Assembly: GCA_029204225.1 (NCBI GenBank)
Contig: MU832242.1
Coordinates: 17,034-81,033 of the forward strand
Length of the DNA stretch: 64,000 nucleotides
Reading direction: 5' to 3'
Source of the DNA: Diphasiastrum complanatum
Taxonomy: Eukaryota > Streptophyta > Lycopodiopsida > Lycopodiales > Lycopodiaceae
The notes beneath the pieces are model-generated. The model saw only the letters and a list, made by a program, of their open reading frames with translations, had not been told where the DNA came from and did not search any database. Shown piece after piece: positions 53,401 to 64,000 of this stretch. Positions within the stretch are counted from its first letter, which is position 1; the number at the start of each line of letters is the position of its first letter. The position numbers and the translations under genes were made by a program.

Positions 53401-56400
53401 GAAGTGTTGGGGTGTGGGATTTGAACTCAAGCCCCTTGGGATATAGCCCATACTTCATAATCACTAACCTCAAAACCACATCATGATGAGGGTGTGTGAG
53501 CCCTTATATATTGTATCTTGAGGCCCCCCAACCTCCCCTAACAATCCCAATCATATATAAAAGCAAAACACTGGTAAGACCTATCAAGCTATATAATCAT
53601 CTGCCCCCCACTAGCATGTGTAATAACCCTAAATGGAACAATAACCTTTGCCTCTGCTACAAAATAAACCAGTGGCCATTTCAAAACTATGGGTGGATGT
53701 GAATCATAAAAATCATGTGTCAAACTCACCAATAGCAATAGGACCATGACATAATTCATATGATAGATCAGTATCATAAGTGGTCCAATACATAGCTCAG
53801 CTAGAACAGCCTCTATCTGCTCTAAATCTATACATTCTACCTTCTAAAGTATAGCATCACGTACCCCATCCAACTTCAAACATGTTGTGGCTCCCTTTCA
53901 TGTGCAAGAGGTGACTAATCTGAATTGTCACGTACCCTCTTGCACTCATGTGTCCCCTCTAATCCAAAGTGTCCTGTCTCCCTAAACCCTCATGTGTCCT
54001 CTCTGACTCATTTTATTTCTCATCAAATGCACCTCCTATAAATTCATATGTTGTCACACCTTATGCACCACACTCTGACCCATCTGTAACAACCTGTGGC
54101 CTATCACATATATGTAGATCCACTACCTCATATGCACATACCACAGTGGAGAAACCTTGATCCAAAACCTCCAAAACATTTAGTTTAACCTCTAGAGCAA
54201 ATGAAACACCATCTATTTGTGTTATGGAACATACATCTAGTCATCAACATCACATAAAATATCTTGTAAACCAACTGAACCCTCCAACAGTGTCTCAGGC
54301 GATACTGCATGTGTAGAAGCAATATGACTCTGGGATTTAAGTATAGTAGCATGAAGTGGCCTCGAAGAAGCAACAAGAGATATAAGAATAGCACTAAAGG
54401 GAGCATGAACAAGAGTGGTACCAATAGCAACAATATCAAGCAAAAGACAAGGCTGTCCTAGGGGAAGTGGCATGGCTGCAACATGTGTGTGTAATGTAGG
54501 CAAGATCTGACCACCAGCTACAGGATGGATCATCACTGCACACTAGACATGATCTGAGAGAGATCCGTAACAAAATGTGATCTCATATAAGTGAACCAAG
54601 AAGTGGGAGGAGTCATAGATGACCCTTATAACCTATCATATATGTTGAGAAGTCATCTCAAAAAAATGACCAATACAAGATTTTGTACTATTAGAGGACT
54701 AATTACGAATGAGATGATACAATAGGTTTCCCTCCATTCAAAAATGTTCCAAAATAGCAACTTGTATGTTTTGTGCATCACTCAAGTAATACATGGCAAA
54801 AAACTTCTAGTGCATGAGAGCACATAACCACATGGTTATTTTGTCCCCAATATAAGACCATATTTAGCACTTATGACACGGGTATTAAGACGGATGCGGT
54901 CTCGTTACCAAGAATCTCATAATAGTCCGTGATAGCAAGTAATAAATGTAGGAGAATACTTTAGGCACAACTAGTGCAAAAGTATGTACTACGAAGCTAT
55001 CGAGGGGGCGGACTCTTATCATCACCCCGAGTAGATCTTAGGCCCACAGAAAAACACTAATACTAAAAAAAAACAAAACAAAACTTATAAATGTGAGCAA
55101 AGTATGCTGAAAAAATCAGCCAACAAACCCTCCAAAAAGAAGCACTAGATGGCAATATAAGCTGTACAATAAGCTATAAAAATCATCATGCAAAAAGAGC
55201 AAAAAATATGAGAATACCTCCAGAAAGTAGGTGATTGAGGTCAATATAGGCTGTCCAATACTGCTGTAGAAATCAGCAAGTAATATAGGTGGCTAGAACC
55301 TTAAAAGCACCTCCAAAACTTGGCACTATTGACCGTAGATGGCTGTCCTTTGTCATGCAAAAACTTTAAAGCAAGATATATCGATATAGATAAATCCGAT
55401 TGATGAGCTGCAAGTCTGTTGCATTTGCTGGTCAGCAAGGAATGTAAAGATCCACTTAACATCGAAACAGAATCTGTCTGCAAAAAACAGAATATTCCAC
55501 TATTTTGACCTTCAAGATCTTTTGAGAGAAACTTTATTGACAAGCTTGATAGTGCAAAGTAACTCATCTTCAAGTATGGAATACAAAAAACCACCGGAAA
55601 TCTAAAACAAAATCTTCAAAACAGAAAACAGAATATTCCAGCTTGACCATGTTTGACTTTGCACTAGCTTCACTTCTAGCAACTCTAAAAGGATAGAAAA
55701 TGATTCCTAAGGCTTTATAGGACAGCATAGAGAATGTAGATCCATGCAAAAGTTGAACAAAAAAGGTGTGGTCCAAAGTATGTAAGTATACTCCCTTTGA
55801 CCAGATTTTGCAATAACCTTTAAAAAAGAGCTCAGATTCATGTGTCATGTGCTCTTGTTGGTGCGCATCCTGCACTCCCCAAAACGTGATTATAACTTTT
55901 TTGTCAAAAATTCGGAGATTATCTTCTTCAAAGTCATATATAAGGGTTTCCCAAAAAACTACTGACAAAGAAAAGCATTGTTCCAAGGATACCCAGCCGC
56001 TAGGAAACCAATGCAATTGATAAAACAAAGTTTTGAAAACAAACAAAAAACTTATAGCAAAAATTGTTGATTTAAGTCTAGATAGAAAAAACAGCCAGAG
56101 AGAGAAAAAGGCATTGTCGGTTGAATCTGTTGAATACTGGAGTCACTATCGTCAACTAACATGCTTTTAAGTATAACATTCTCAGAAGCACTATATTGGA
56201 CAGGGAATTGACCAGCTCTAGCCAACAAGTCATGTATCCGCACGAGGGACACAGTGACAAATGGCTTTAGTAACTCTAGCATGTCATGCCTAATGACAAC
56301 TAACATCAGTCAGTTTATGGTTTACATGCAGCACACATCAGCGTCCACCGTCTAGATAAATATGGGTCTGCGTGTGTGTTACATAGAATCTATAAAGCTT

Positions 56401-57603
56401 ATAGGTTACATACACCTTTAAAAAGGAAAGATTAAGTCATAACGTATGGATTTGCCAAACATTTACACTAAAGGGCTTGCTTGGTATGCATCCAGGTGCA
56501 ACTCTGTCATTCTGTTAGGCTCTATTGCAGAACCGGTAGACATCTTGAAACCAGGACAAGTGGCTACAAAACTTGCATTAAAGATCTGAACCAAGTTAGC
56601 AATATGAACAATGCAATAGAAAAGAATCATTTAGAGTAATAATCAATAGCACCTAACCACCAGGCTTAAACTTTGTATATGCTGTGATGCATACTTAATC
56701 TCAAAGGATGTTTCATACAATTTTATGACCTCAACGACCTTCACTTGTTCCATGAGTCGCTACAAGGTAGTCACAGCTTTTGAGTCAATTCACTTTGTCC
56801 AATTGTGAGCGGTACTCTAAAGTACACATTTCTAGCTCTTGAATCAATCAACCTCTCAAATCATAACTATTGCAACCATGATTATGATTTCATGTATCTT
56901 ATTCCAACTGGAATAGAAGCTACTTGCAGGATGTCTTCCAAATTCCTCAAATTACATTTCTCTCGAATGCAATTTTTCTTTGAACAATCCTTACAACATG
57001 AGAGAGAACATTCATTCATTGTACCTTCACAATTTGTGTTATGGACATACAAACGTACCATATAACGCTGGCCAAACATTGCTTGCAGAAAAGTGTATGA
57101 AGAAGCTTGAGCAGGGTACAGCTGGTGAGAGACTGTAGTAAGGGGCAGGGGATGTCGTGAATCAGCTAAGTCAACACATATAAAAGCAGGTCTTTTGCCT
57201 GCAAAACCTTCCACCAACACAAATGGAACCTGTATAAGCAGAAACAGTTAGCCCTAAAAAAGATATCAAAAATTTCTTAGATAATCTTATCATGAATACG
57301 AGCATTAAAGTATTCAGAAGTCAAATGACTGAAGTCCTGAATCTAAAAGAAAAATGGATATTAATGATCCCAAGGGGCAGTCTGATGAGTATCTATCACA
57401 TGACTTTCCAGATTTTATGTAGAAGTCAGCAGAGAAAGGATCCCTCTTGCAATATATAACTCTTTTGCATGTTTCTAGCAATAGATCACCTAATCTCCTA
57501 TTTCTGCAAAAAAGTTGGGTTGGCCATTATCAACCTTAAGGATTATGATGAGTCCAACACTTACCTTCCAATTTCTAGCCAATGTACCCGCCTCAAGCTT
57601 CAT
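50483..57603 (-). CDS. membrane RING-type E3 ubiquitin ligase, SP1-like 2 / MUL1 family (3' part, N-terminal exons not found)
   Basis: Family members sit in organelle envelopes and attach ubiquitin to membrane proteins; SP1 acts on chloroplast import machinery, SPL2 is its homologue. Exons on minus: 57565-57603, 57059-57229, 51199-51323, 50877-50996, 50483-50768, all GT/AG and phase-consistent, 741 bases, 246 residues plus stop. Seen: VPFVLVEGFAG and SRHPLPLTTV...SYTFLQAM (BAM/GIDE-type region), DEEKILPIGKEITAVGLL, a membrane segment at partial residues 130-151 (VLFWMGIVVSGIAAG...), a basic coil (WKHWRQERQRRKEEE), and a C3HC4 RING with C194, C197, C209, H211, C215, C218, C230, C233 close to the C terminus, as in SPL2. 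The order and motifs fit SPL2 better than SP1. The first 39-base exon is inferred from position and homology. About 130 N-terminal residues are missing, perhaps beyond the window. The second intron listed is 5.7 kb and carries TRIM-2. Confidence 0.88.
52712..52784 (+). tRNA. tRNA-like sequence (CGG or CCG anticodon reading; probably not a functional tRNA)
   Basis: 73 nt fold as a cloverleaf. Acceptor gggcgga pairs fully with tttgtcc, including three G-T pairs; D arm tctc/gagc around agtggta has one mismatch; anticodon stem tctca/tgagg; T arm ctggg/cctag with loop ttcgaat; discriminator A. The A-box-like tatctcagtgg differs by one base from the common tagctcagtgg; the B box ggttcgaatcc is perfect. 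By position the anticodon is CGG (Pro), but base 33 is C, not the universal T, and an alternative stem (ctcat/atgag) leaves a 5-base loop. No TTTT terminator follows closely. It is best read as a pol III promoter-bearing tRNA relic within an LTR. Confidence 0.7.
52814..52826 (+). promoter_or_regulatory. primer binding site of TRIM-2
   Basis: tggtatcagagcc, directly after the LTR end taaca; the same primer type as the copia elements in the window. Confidence 0.88.
53386..53480 (-). mobile_element. possible tRNA-derived SINE head
   Basis: On the minus strand a B-box-like gagttcaaatcc is followed by a cacaccccaac stretch, and about 40 bases upstream is a weak A-box-like region (ttgaggttagtgatt). 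This layout occurs in tRNA-derived SINEs. Ends, tail and target duplication were not found. Confidence 0.25.
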
Positions 57604-59289
57604 CTAAAACTACAGGTTTTCAGTGTTACACTCAGCTCATATCAAGATGCAACAGATTCAAGTAGCGGACTTGGACTGACAACTTTCTAAGGTAGTACAA
57701 AAAATTTCATGCAAATTTAGGAAGTGTAAGCAAACCAAGACAGTACATTTGCTACACTAAAGTATTTGAGACTGAACTTGAAAGAAATGCCATCTTTTTC
57801 ATGAACTTTTTGTTACCATGTAATTGGTTCAAAGCTTAAACGTACTATTGCATATAACAAATAGAAGGGCAATGATGATCGGAAAATAGAAGCAATAAGT
57901 TAAATAGCTTATGAATCAATGAACTTTGATGAGTTAGATAGCTTATTAGCTGATGAAGTCAAACCATGCGAAAATTATTAATAAGGGTAGTGACTAACTA
58001 TAGACATTCAGTTATCTATTAACATGCATGCTGCCCATTAAGTTCCAACAATATATACCTCGATTGTATATATGACCTCACAAAAATTATGGACTACTAA
58101 ATCCATAGATTGCATGAATTACAGGTCTGCCTATGTTCTTTGGTTGGCCACAAGCCCTTTTTATTCATGTATAGGCCTGAAAGCCTTTTAATGCAAGTAA
58201 ATTCAGTATTTGGTACTAGAGTGGGGTCCTATAGAAGGGCACAAACCCTCCAAAAGAGCACCTTGCTTTCCCTCCTGTGACCCTATTTGTGGATAAGCTT
58301 AGGCTAAGTGTTTTAGAGGCTCTAATTTAAGGTTCTTATCAGGTATAAAAAGGGCCTCGAGACATTCGTTTCTCAGCTTGTGGATTTGGTAGAACAAAGC
58401 TTGTACGAGAACTCTTGCAAATATTTGTAGTGCCTTAGCCTGAATTCATATATGATGTATTTCAACTTTCTACATCATTCGAAATCATTTATACTTCATC
58501 TGATATCAGAATATGTGGATAGTGTTCATAACTTGGTATCAAAGCACTTTTCTAAGCGAATGGGTAAGTGTCGATCTCTTCTAAATATTTCTCTTTGGCC
58601 ATTTCTCTCTCCAACCGTCCTACTCTAGATGCAAATAGACATTTTCTGCCATAAAATTTATTTGTGATCAAAATTGAGTTCGATCAGTGCATCAGTGTCC
58701 TAGTACCTGAGCACCCCTAGGGAAGTGCTTTTCTTCGCTAGCCATTTTGGGAAACCATAATTTTTTATTTTTTTAAAGTATGCCTCTTAAAAAAAAATTG
58801 GCCACAAAAGTTAGAGATTGTTACATTTTTTAGAAGTGAGCTGAAAATTGGCCTGGGACCTTTTCTATAGCATCTCCAAACCTACCTTAAAAAGAAAAAT
58901 CACAATTGAAACGTTTTTCAAATGTGGTGTTTGAAAAATGTTCAAAATCTCTTGCAACAATTTTGGTCGCATATATGGGAATCAGATTGCATGTCTATGT
59001 GCATTTTTGTTTTGGCATCTTCATCTCTTTGCAGGGTATTGTTTGTATGGCTAAGTCAATTGCCCAATATTATGGCCCGTTTGGGATCTCTAAAGTTATC
59101 AAACCCATTGCCAACATTTTCCCCTATTTTCGAAGTGCCTCCTATTCTTGATGCCAATCTTCTTCGTGTTGTTATTTCTAGTTCTTGAGTCTTGACATTG
59201 TTGAGACTCATACCCATCTAAGTCTAATAATTATCTTTTCTATACATTGATGTTATATCTAGGACATAAATGGAGCCCACGTTCAGGAA
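57604..59289. other. upstream of the RING exons; relic LTR with PBS-like site at 58534
   Basis: No further RING-gene exon could be recognised. A TATA-like sequence ggtataaaaa (58342-58351) and, about 190 bp later, ttggtatcaaagc (58534-58546) after 'ttcataac' look like the promoter-to-PBS part of a plus-strand LTR element. No coding region follows. Low confidence. Confidence 0.35.
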
Positions 59290-59600
59290 CATGACCTAGA
59301 ATGCGCTCCAAATCACAATTCAGAACGTAGTCCGGGATTTCCGATTAGGGTTTTCCAAAACACAAATTTTTTTTGGGGGGGGGTGCCTGTGTGGGCATCA
59401 AATTAAAGGTGTTTTCAAGAGCAATTCAATTACCTAGTTTTCTAGGAGTTTCAAGAGGAGTGCGGTCCAATTTCAAGCATTAAGTGATTCTTTATCGAAC
59501 ATCTCTCTGTATTATGTCAAATGAAATCACATGGAACTGTATGGAACAATAGCAGACCGACAACAATTACGAAGCACAAGCACCCATCTCAGAGCTTGTG
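59290..59600 (+). repeat. dispersed repeat, inverted relative to 49230-49530
   Basis: The order 'gattagggttttcc', T/G run, 'ggtgcc', 'atcaaattaaaggtgttttcaagag', 'ggagtgcggtcc', 'gattctttat', 'cacatggaac', 'gaccgacaac' matches, in reverse complement, the right half of the hAT-like element at 48919-49547. This is therefore a second copy of that family, with its terminal cagagttgcag not recognised here. Confidence 0.7.
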
Positions 59601-59906
59601 AGTCATGACAGAAACGTGAATCAAATCAACCTACTCAACAAAATATGAGCACATTATACAATGCCAACCTGAAAGTAAGCTTGTAACGTTGATTATTTTC
59701 CCTTCGTCGTCTTTTTGGTTTGCAGTGTATCTCTATCTGTAATTGGCCAAATCAATATAACGCTAGCATCTATGCAATGTTTTTTGCCTCTTTCCAATTT
59801 ATCAATATGTTATTCTTTTTATGCGTTCATTGATGATTTCCGAATTCATTTAATACCAACTCAACTATCCAAGAAAAACAAAATTAGCCAGGACTTTTTT
59901 CCAAAA

Positions 59907-59932
59907 GGGGGGGGGGGGGGGGGGGGGGGGGG
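59907..59932. repeat. poly-G tract (26 G)
   Basis: Twenty-six consecutive G bases, preceded by a shorter G run at about 59372. It may form a G-quadruplex or be a length-unreliable assembly region. Confidence 0.85.
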
Positions 59933-60261
59933 TTCTAGGTCAAAGATCGCGTTTTTGTCCACTACAATCTTTGCCTAATCGAGAGGTCTTACAGGTAAAC
60001 TATTAAATTGTAAAATGTTACTTAAAAGTTAAGTTTCAAATTTTAAGATTCAACTTTCAAGTTTCAAGTTTGAAATTTGAAGTTTCAAGTGTGAACATCC
60101 AATAGTGCACTAGTGAGTGGTGAGTCGTAGTCATGACTGATTATTGATCATTCAAGTTTTCAACATTGAAATTTGATTTTGAAGCTTGCCGCTTGAACAA
60201 TGATTTTGAATCTTGATTGATTTCTAACTCTTGATTCTTGAAATTTCACAATGCATACGTG

Positions 60262-60720
60262 AACCCTGATGATATTGATGTGACGAATGTCCCTGACCTT
60301 CCTGCACAGGATGAGGAAGAAGATATCTATGCCTACCCATTCCGAGAGGCCATGGCACATACAGGTATGTAGTTCCAACTTACAACTTAGTACTTACAGG
60401 TACTTGATACTAGTAACTAGTATGCGCATAACTAGTGATTCATGACTTTTGAGCCTTATATTGATGACAAATATGCTTAGAAGTTAAAACTTAATCAATT
60501 ACAAGTCAAAATACATTGTATGCACTATGCAGGACCTGTTAGTAGGGAAAGGTGCAACTTCTTGACATGAGAGAGCTACGATGAGAAAAGAGGAAGAGGA
60601 ATTGGCTTCATCACGTGACGAGACCAGTGAGGAAGAGGAGAAGAAGAAGATGATGAGGAAGAAGAGGAAGAAGCAGCGGAAGAAGAAGAGCAAGAGGCAC
60701 CTAGCCCTGAGGAAATAGGA
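60262..60720 (+). other. coding-like acidic fragments of unknown origin
   Basis: A plus-strand stretch translates as DVTNVPDLPAQDEEEDIYAY and PFREAMAHT, ending at a good splice donor (acag/gtatgt, about 60364). A possible acceptor (atgcag) lies at 60531, and a Glu/Lys-rich run of gaagaggaag-type codons follows at about 60580-60710. The acidic tail would fit a transposase or nuclear protein, but no domain is recognisable. It may belong to the hAT relic nearby; that is only a guess. Confidence 0.3.
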
Positions 60721-61461
60721 TTAGGAGGCAGCGATAGATTATAGATATTAGATAGATCATAGTAGATATTGTAGCTACTAAGAACATTGAAGTTTGAGCT
60801 TTTGAAGTTTGAAGTTTACTCTTGAATGTTGGACTTTTTAAGAGTTACTACATTATTATGAATTATGTGAATTTCAATTTGCAATCTAGGTTGTTGAATG
60901 TTAAAATTTGAATGTTTTGAGTTTATAGTACATACTACATACTACATACATTTATAATTTCATTGGTATTTGTTTCGGGATTCATCTATGATTCGACATC
61001 ACTTTCAGGTTTATTATTTGAAAGTTTGAATCTTAAAAGTATACTTAATGCAAATCTGAGTGTCATAATTTGTGATACAAATTCTAGATGGAGTTACTAG
61101 TCCTACTAGCACTCACACAAACCAAGCATAGAGATTGAAGAGAATTCAAATTATAGGAGAATTGAGCAAAGCTCTAACACACTGGAATGATCTTGTGGTG
61201 GGGCACCAGCCTACATATATACTTTCTCTAATCTATGTGAAAAGCTAAAAGTATCAAGCTAATAGCAAAAGAACAAAAGCTAATTGCTAGAATTACTACC
61301 TATATTGGGTAAAGACCCAAGGTGAATTTCTAAGTAGTAAAATAGATCCTAATCTAGTAAAAGTGCACCCACCTACATGCATAAGCAATAAAAACAAATT
61401 TACTACAAATAGTAATGGCCCCTTAATGTTTACTTTGCTATCTATTACTCCTAGAAGTTCT

Positions 61462-62744
61462 CTAAACTTCTGAAATTTTTCTTTGCCAAGTCCTTTGGTA
61501 AAATATCTGCAACTTGCTCTTCCGTAGGACAATGGATAAGCTCCACTTCACCACTCTAAATCTTCTCTCTAATGAAGTGTTGTTGTACTTCAATGTGCTT
61601 TGTCCTGCTGTAAAAAATAGGATTTTTCGCCAATTTAATACAACTTTGAACGTCGCACTGAAGTACCGTAGGTGAATCTTGTACCATATGTAGATCATGT
61701 AGAATCCTTCGTAACCATATTGCTTCACTTGCCGCACTTGTAGTAGCTCGGTATTCTGCCTTTGTAGATGATAATGCATTAGCATGCTACTTCTTTGAAC
61801 TCCCAGAGATAGCACTAAAACCAAGACTAAAAACATAACCTGTAGTAGATCTTCGGTCTTCCGCACCTCTAGCCCAATCAACATTCACATATCCCTATAA
61901 CTTCAAATCATCCTTTCTCCCATGAAGAATACCAAATCTCAAAGTACCCTGAATATATATGAGTATCCGCTTAGCAGCTCTCCAATGAATCTGCTCTGGT
62001 CTCGTACTAGTTAGATAGATTAAGCTTCCAACAAGCTTTCTATATAACGTGTCATCTACATCTTGATCCTCCTCAGCTTTAGTAAGCTTACATCCACTAT
62101 CATATGGTGTAGAAATAGGCTTGCACTCTAACATATTGATCTTTTCAAGAAGTTCATGAGCATACTTAGATTGAGAAATAAATAGCCCCTGTGCTACTCT
62201 CCATACCTCAATCCCAAGAAAATATTGTATTGAACCAAGATATTTCATGTCAAACTCCAATGAGAGATCTTTCTTGATACCCTGAATCACACCATGATCT
62301 GATCGTGTAATAACATCCACATACATCACTACAATCACAATATGACCATCCTTGATCAAAACATAAAGTGTATGCTCCGAACTACTCTTTTGAAAGCCAA
62401 GCTCCTCAAAGTATGTGTCAATCCTCGTGTACCACGCCCTGGGTGCCCGCTTAAGTCCATATAGTGCCTTGTCCAACTTGCAAACCTTGTCTTCATGTCC
62501 TGCTACTATGTATCCCTCTAGCTGCTCCATGTAGACTTCTTCCTCTAGAAATCCATTCAGGAATGCACTCTTCACATCCATTTGTTGAATATCTCATCCA
62601 AATTGAGCTGCTTTTACCTGTAGGTAACCGAACAAGTCTCCAAGTCTTGTTCTTCATGATTGAGTCGTACTCCTCATCCATAGCTTTCCTCCAAATATTC
62701 TCTTTTTTAGCCTCTCTGAAAGTAGATGGATCCTTGGTTTCCAA
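61462..62744 (-). pseudogene. copia H RT and RNase H (mutated active site)
   Basis: RT frames: IWRKAMDEEYDSIMKNKTWRLV (62744-62610), a deletion in which KSSSIWMRYSTNG replaces most of the RT N-terminal half, then MDVKSAFLNGFLEEEVYMEQ and LYGLKRAPRAWY (62581-62400). The active site reads VVMYVDVITRSD, so the second Asp of YVDD is not in place. LGIEVWRVAQG, STRPEQIHW and RILIYIQGT follow to 61895. RNase H frames 61884-61440 are broken, with EAIWL- and GLGKEKFQKFRELLG-type motifs. Confidence 0.82.
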
Positions 62745-62859
62745 TATTGTGGCCCTATATGCAAAATGTACATCCCAATCTTCGTGATGATCTTCATGTC
62801 GATCTTGATCTTCATGATGATCCTCCTATCGATCCTGATCTTCATGTTGCTTTTCAAGC

Positions 62860-63996
62860 CTAGTCGATCTCCTAGTTCCAGGTGTATTGGACTCTCCCTA
62901 TTCCATAATGACACTATCCTTGATAGTTTCATAGTACATCTAGGCAATCTTCTAGCTTCTGATGTAGAATGCTTCCTACCTGGTGAAATAGGAGGTGAAT
63001 AAGGATCCCATATACTTGATCTCTCCTTCCTTTTTCCTTTCTCAACTAAGGTCATTCTAGGAACTTGAATTGGCATAGACGATACATGTGTCGATTCAGG
63101 CTCCGGTAATAACAAATCACACAATATAGGGATTCCTCCATCTTGATTCCTATGATAAGGTATCTCAATATCATTATGAGTTGCCTCCTCATCAAATATT
63201 ACATTCCTACTTATGATGACTTTCTTACCCTCCAAGTCATATAACCTGTATCCCTTCTCTGACTATCATATCCAAGGAATAAACAGTTGGGCTTAGAATT
63301 CAATTTGCTCCTGGAATCCTTAGTTATGTGAGCATAAGCAACACTACCAAACACTCTCAAATGACTTACATCTATCTTCCGACCCGTGTAAGCTTCCTCT
63401 GGAGTCCGATTCTCTACAACCTTTGTAGGACTTCGATTCAAAAGATAAACCCTCTTGGAAGACTTTTACTCTTGAGCATACTCCTCGCATTTTCCACTAT
63501 ACACCAGTTCTTTATTTCCGCAACTCCATTTTATTGAGGCATGTCCGTGTTTGCAAATTGTCTCTTTATACCATGATCCTTGCAAAACACCTGAAATTCC
63601 GTAGAAATATACTCTCCCCCCTTTGTCCAAGCGGAGTATCTTGATTTGTCTATTTGTTTCTTTCTCCAATTGTGTCTTAAACCATGTGAAATACTTGAAC
63701 GCTTCACCCTTATTCTTGAGAAGATAGATCCATGTCTTCCTAGAATAGACATCCACAAACACCATGAAGTACCTTGCGCCCCTATGAGACTAAGTCTCAT
63801 AGGACCACACCGACAAGTTAATGATATGATGAGCTTTTCTTATACATCTCTGATACTCCCGCAACTCCCTGTCAGTATTAGGATGTACCTCGACACCTGT
63901 GATGTTCTCCCAATATTCTCGATCCAGGAAAATATTTTGCATCTTGAACTTCCATATATTGTAGTTCGTTCCATCTAGCTTGCTAGACTCCAGCAA
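62860..63996 (-). pseudogene. copia H gag-integrase fusion (deletion derivative)
   Basis: 63996-63790 encodes the gag start MLESSKLDG.NYNIWKFKMQNIFLDREYW. At about 63800 it passes within a few bases into integrase sequence GARYFMVFVDVYSRKTWIYLLKNKGEAF. The later core IKILRLDKGG-EYISTEFQVF and PQ-NGV-type region is frame-broken. TPEEAYTGRKIDVSHLRVFGSVAYAH (63441-63340) and VIISRNVIFDEEATHND (63235 on) are the integrase C-terminal part. A perfect 11-bp inverted repeat (63781-63803) lies exactly at the gag/integrase junction. Confidence 0.82.
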
Positions 63997-64000
63997 TATA

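Larger units (their letters stand above)
61296..64000 (-). mobile_element. Ty1/copia retrotransposon H, defective, extends beyond window
   Basis: Minus-strand order from the right edge: gag start (63996-63790), integrase (63800-63211), linker (63235-62654), RT (62744-61895), RNase H (61884-61440). The RNase H end is followed by a possible polypurine tract (aaggggcc on minus, about 61418-61425), and 3' LTR sequence should lie at 61030-61410. The gag start is joined directly to the integrase, so the gag body, protease and integrase N-terminal part are absent. The family is related to A/C. Confidence 0.85.

Noticed and set aside
55301-56306. Minus-strand frames inside the large RING-gene intron as additional exons or a nested gene
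   Set aside because: No similarity to SP1/SPL2 proteins; the flanking exons already join in the correct phase without them.

Overview
The window is nuclear DNA of a land plant. Three intron-containing host genes are surrounded by large, mostly broken Ty1/copia retrotransposons, with miniature LTR elements, a hAT-like element and microsatellites. Nothing is prokaryotic or organellar. Long TE-filled introns and nested copia copies fit a large, repeat-rich genome; a fern or gymnosperm is only a guess, and no marker here decides it.

Host genes are all on the minus strand. (1) 7212-12873 is a complete nine-exon hexokinase whose exon junctions join in frame to 504 residues. A 1.44-kb LTR element sits in its fifth intron. 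(2) 26590-27390 is a two-exon double-AN1 zinc-finger protein of 192 residues (stress-associated protein SAP11/13 type). (3) 50483-57603 is the 3' part (five exons, 246 residues) of a membrane RING E3 ligase of the SP1-like 2/MUL1 family. Its N-terminal exons were not found.

Mobile DNA: 1-4892 copia A (+); 5177-5647 TRIM-1; 9078-10516 short LTR element in the hexokinase intron; 14165-17200 copia B (-); 17611-24373 copia C (-), with an internal 1.12-kb direct duplication; 24890-25560 copia D fragment (+); 28656-40195 copia E (-), which carries copia F (32401-38347) nested in its protease region with a perfect target-site duplication; 41398-42590 copia G fragment (-); 48919-49547 hAT-like miniature element; 52670-52989 TRIM-2 in the large intron of the RING gene; 61296-64000 copia H (-), running off the right edge.

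The most unusual object is TRIM-2. This 320-bp LTR element has a complete tRNA-like unit (A-box-like and perfect B-box sequences, cloverleaf-compatible) in one LTR and not in the other. It resembles in principle the 5S-rRNA-bearing Cassandra TRIMs. Second is copia F, which has LTRs, PBS, target-site duplication, integrase and RNase H, but whose reverse transcriptase has been replaced by about 1 kb of unrecognised sequence that keeps the polyprotein frame open for about 200 codons.
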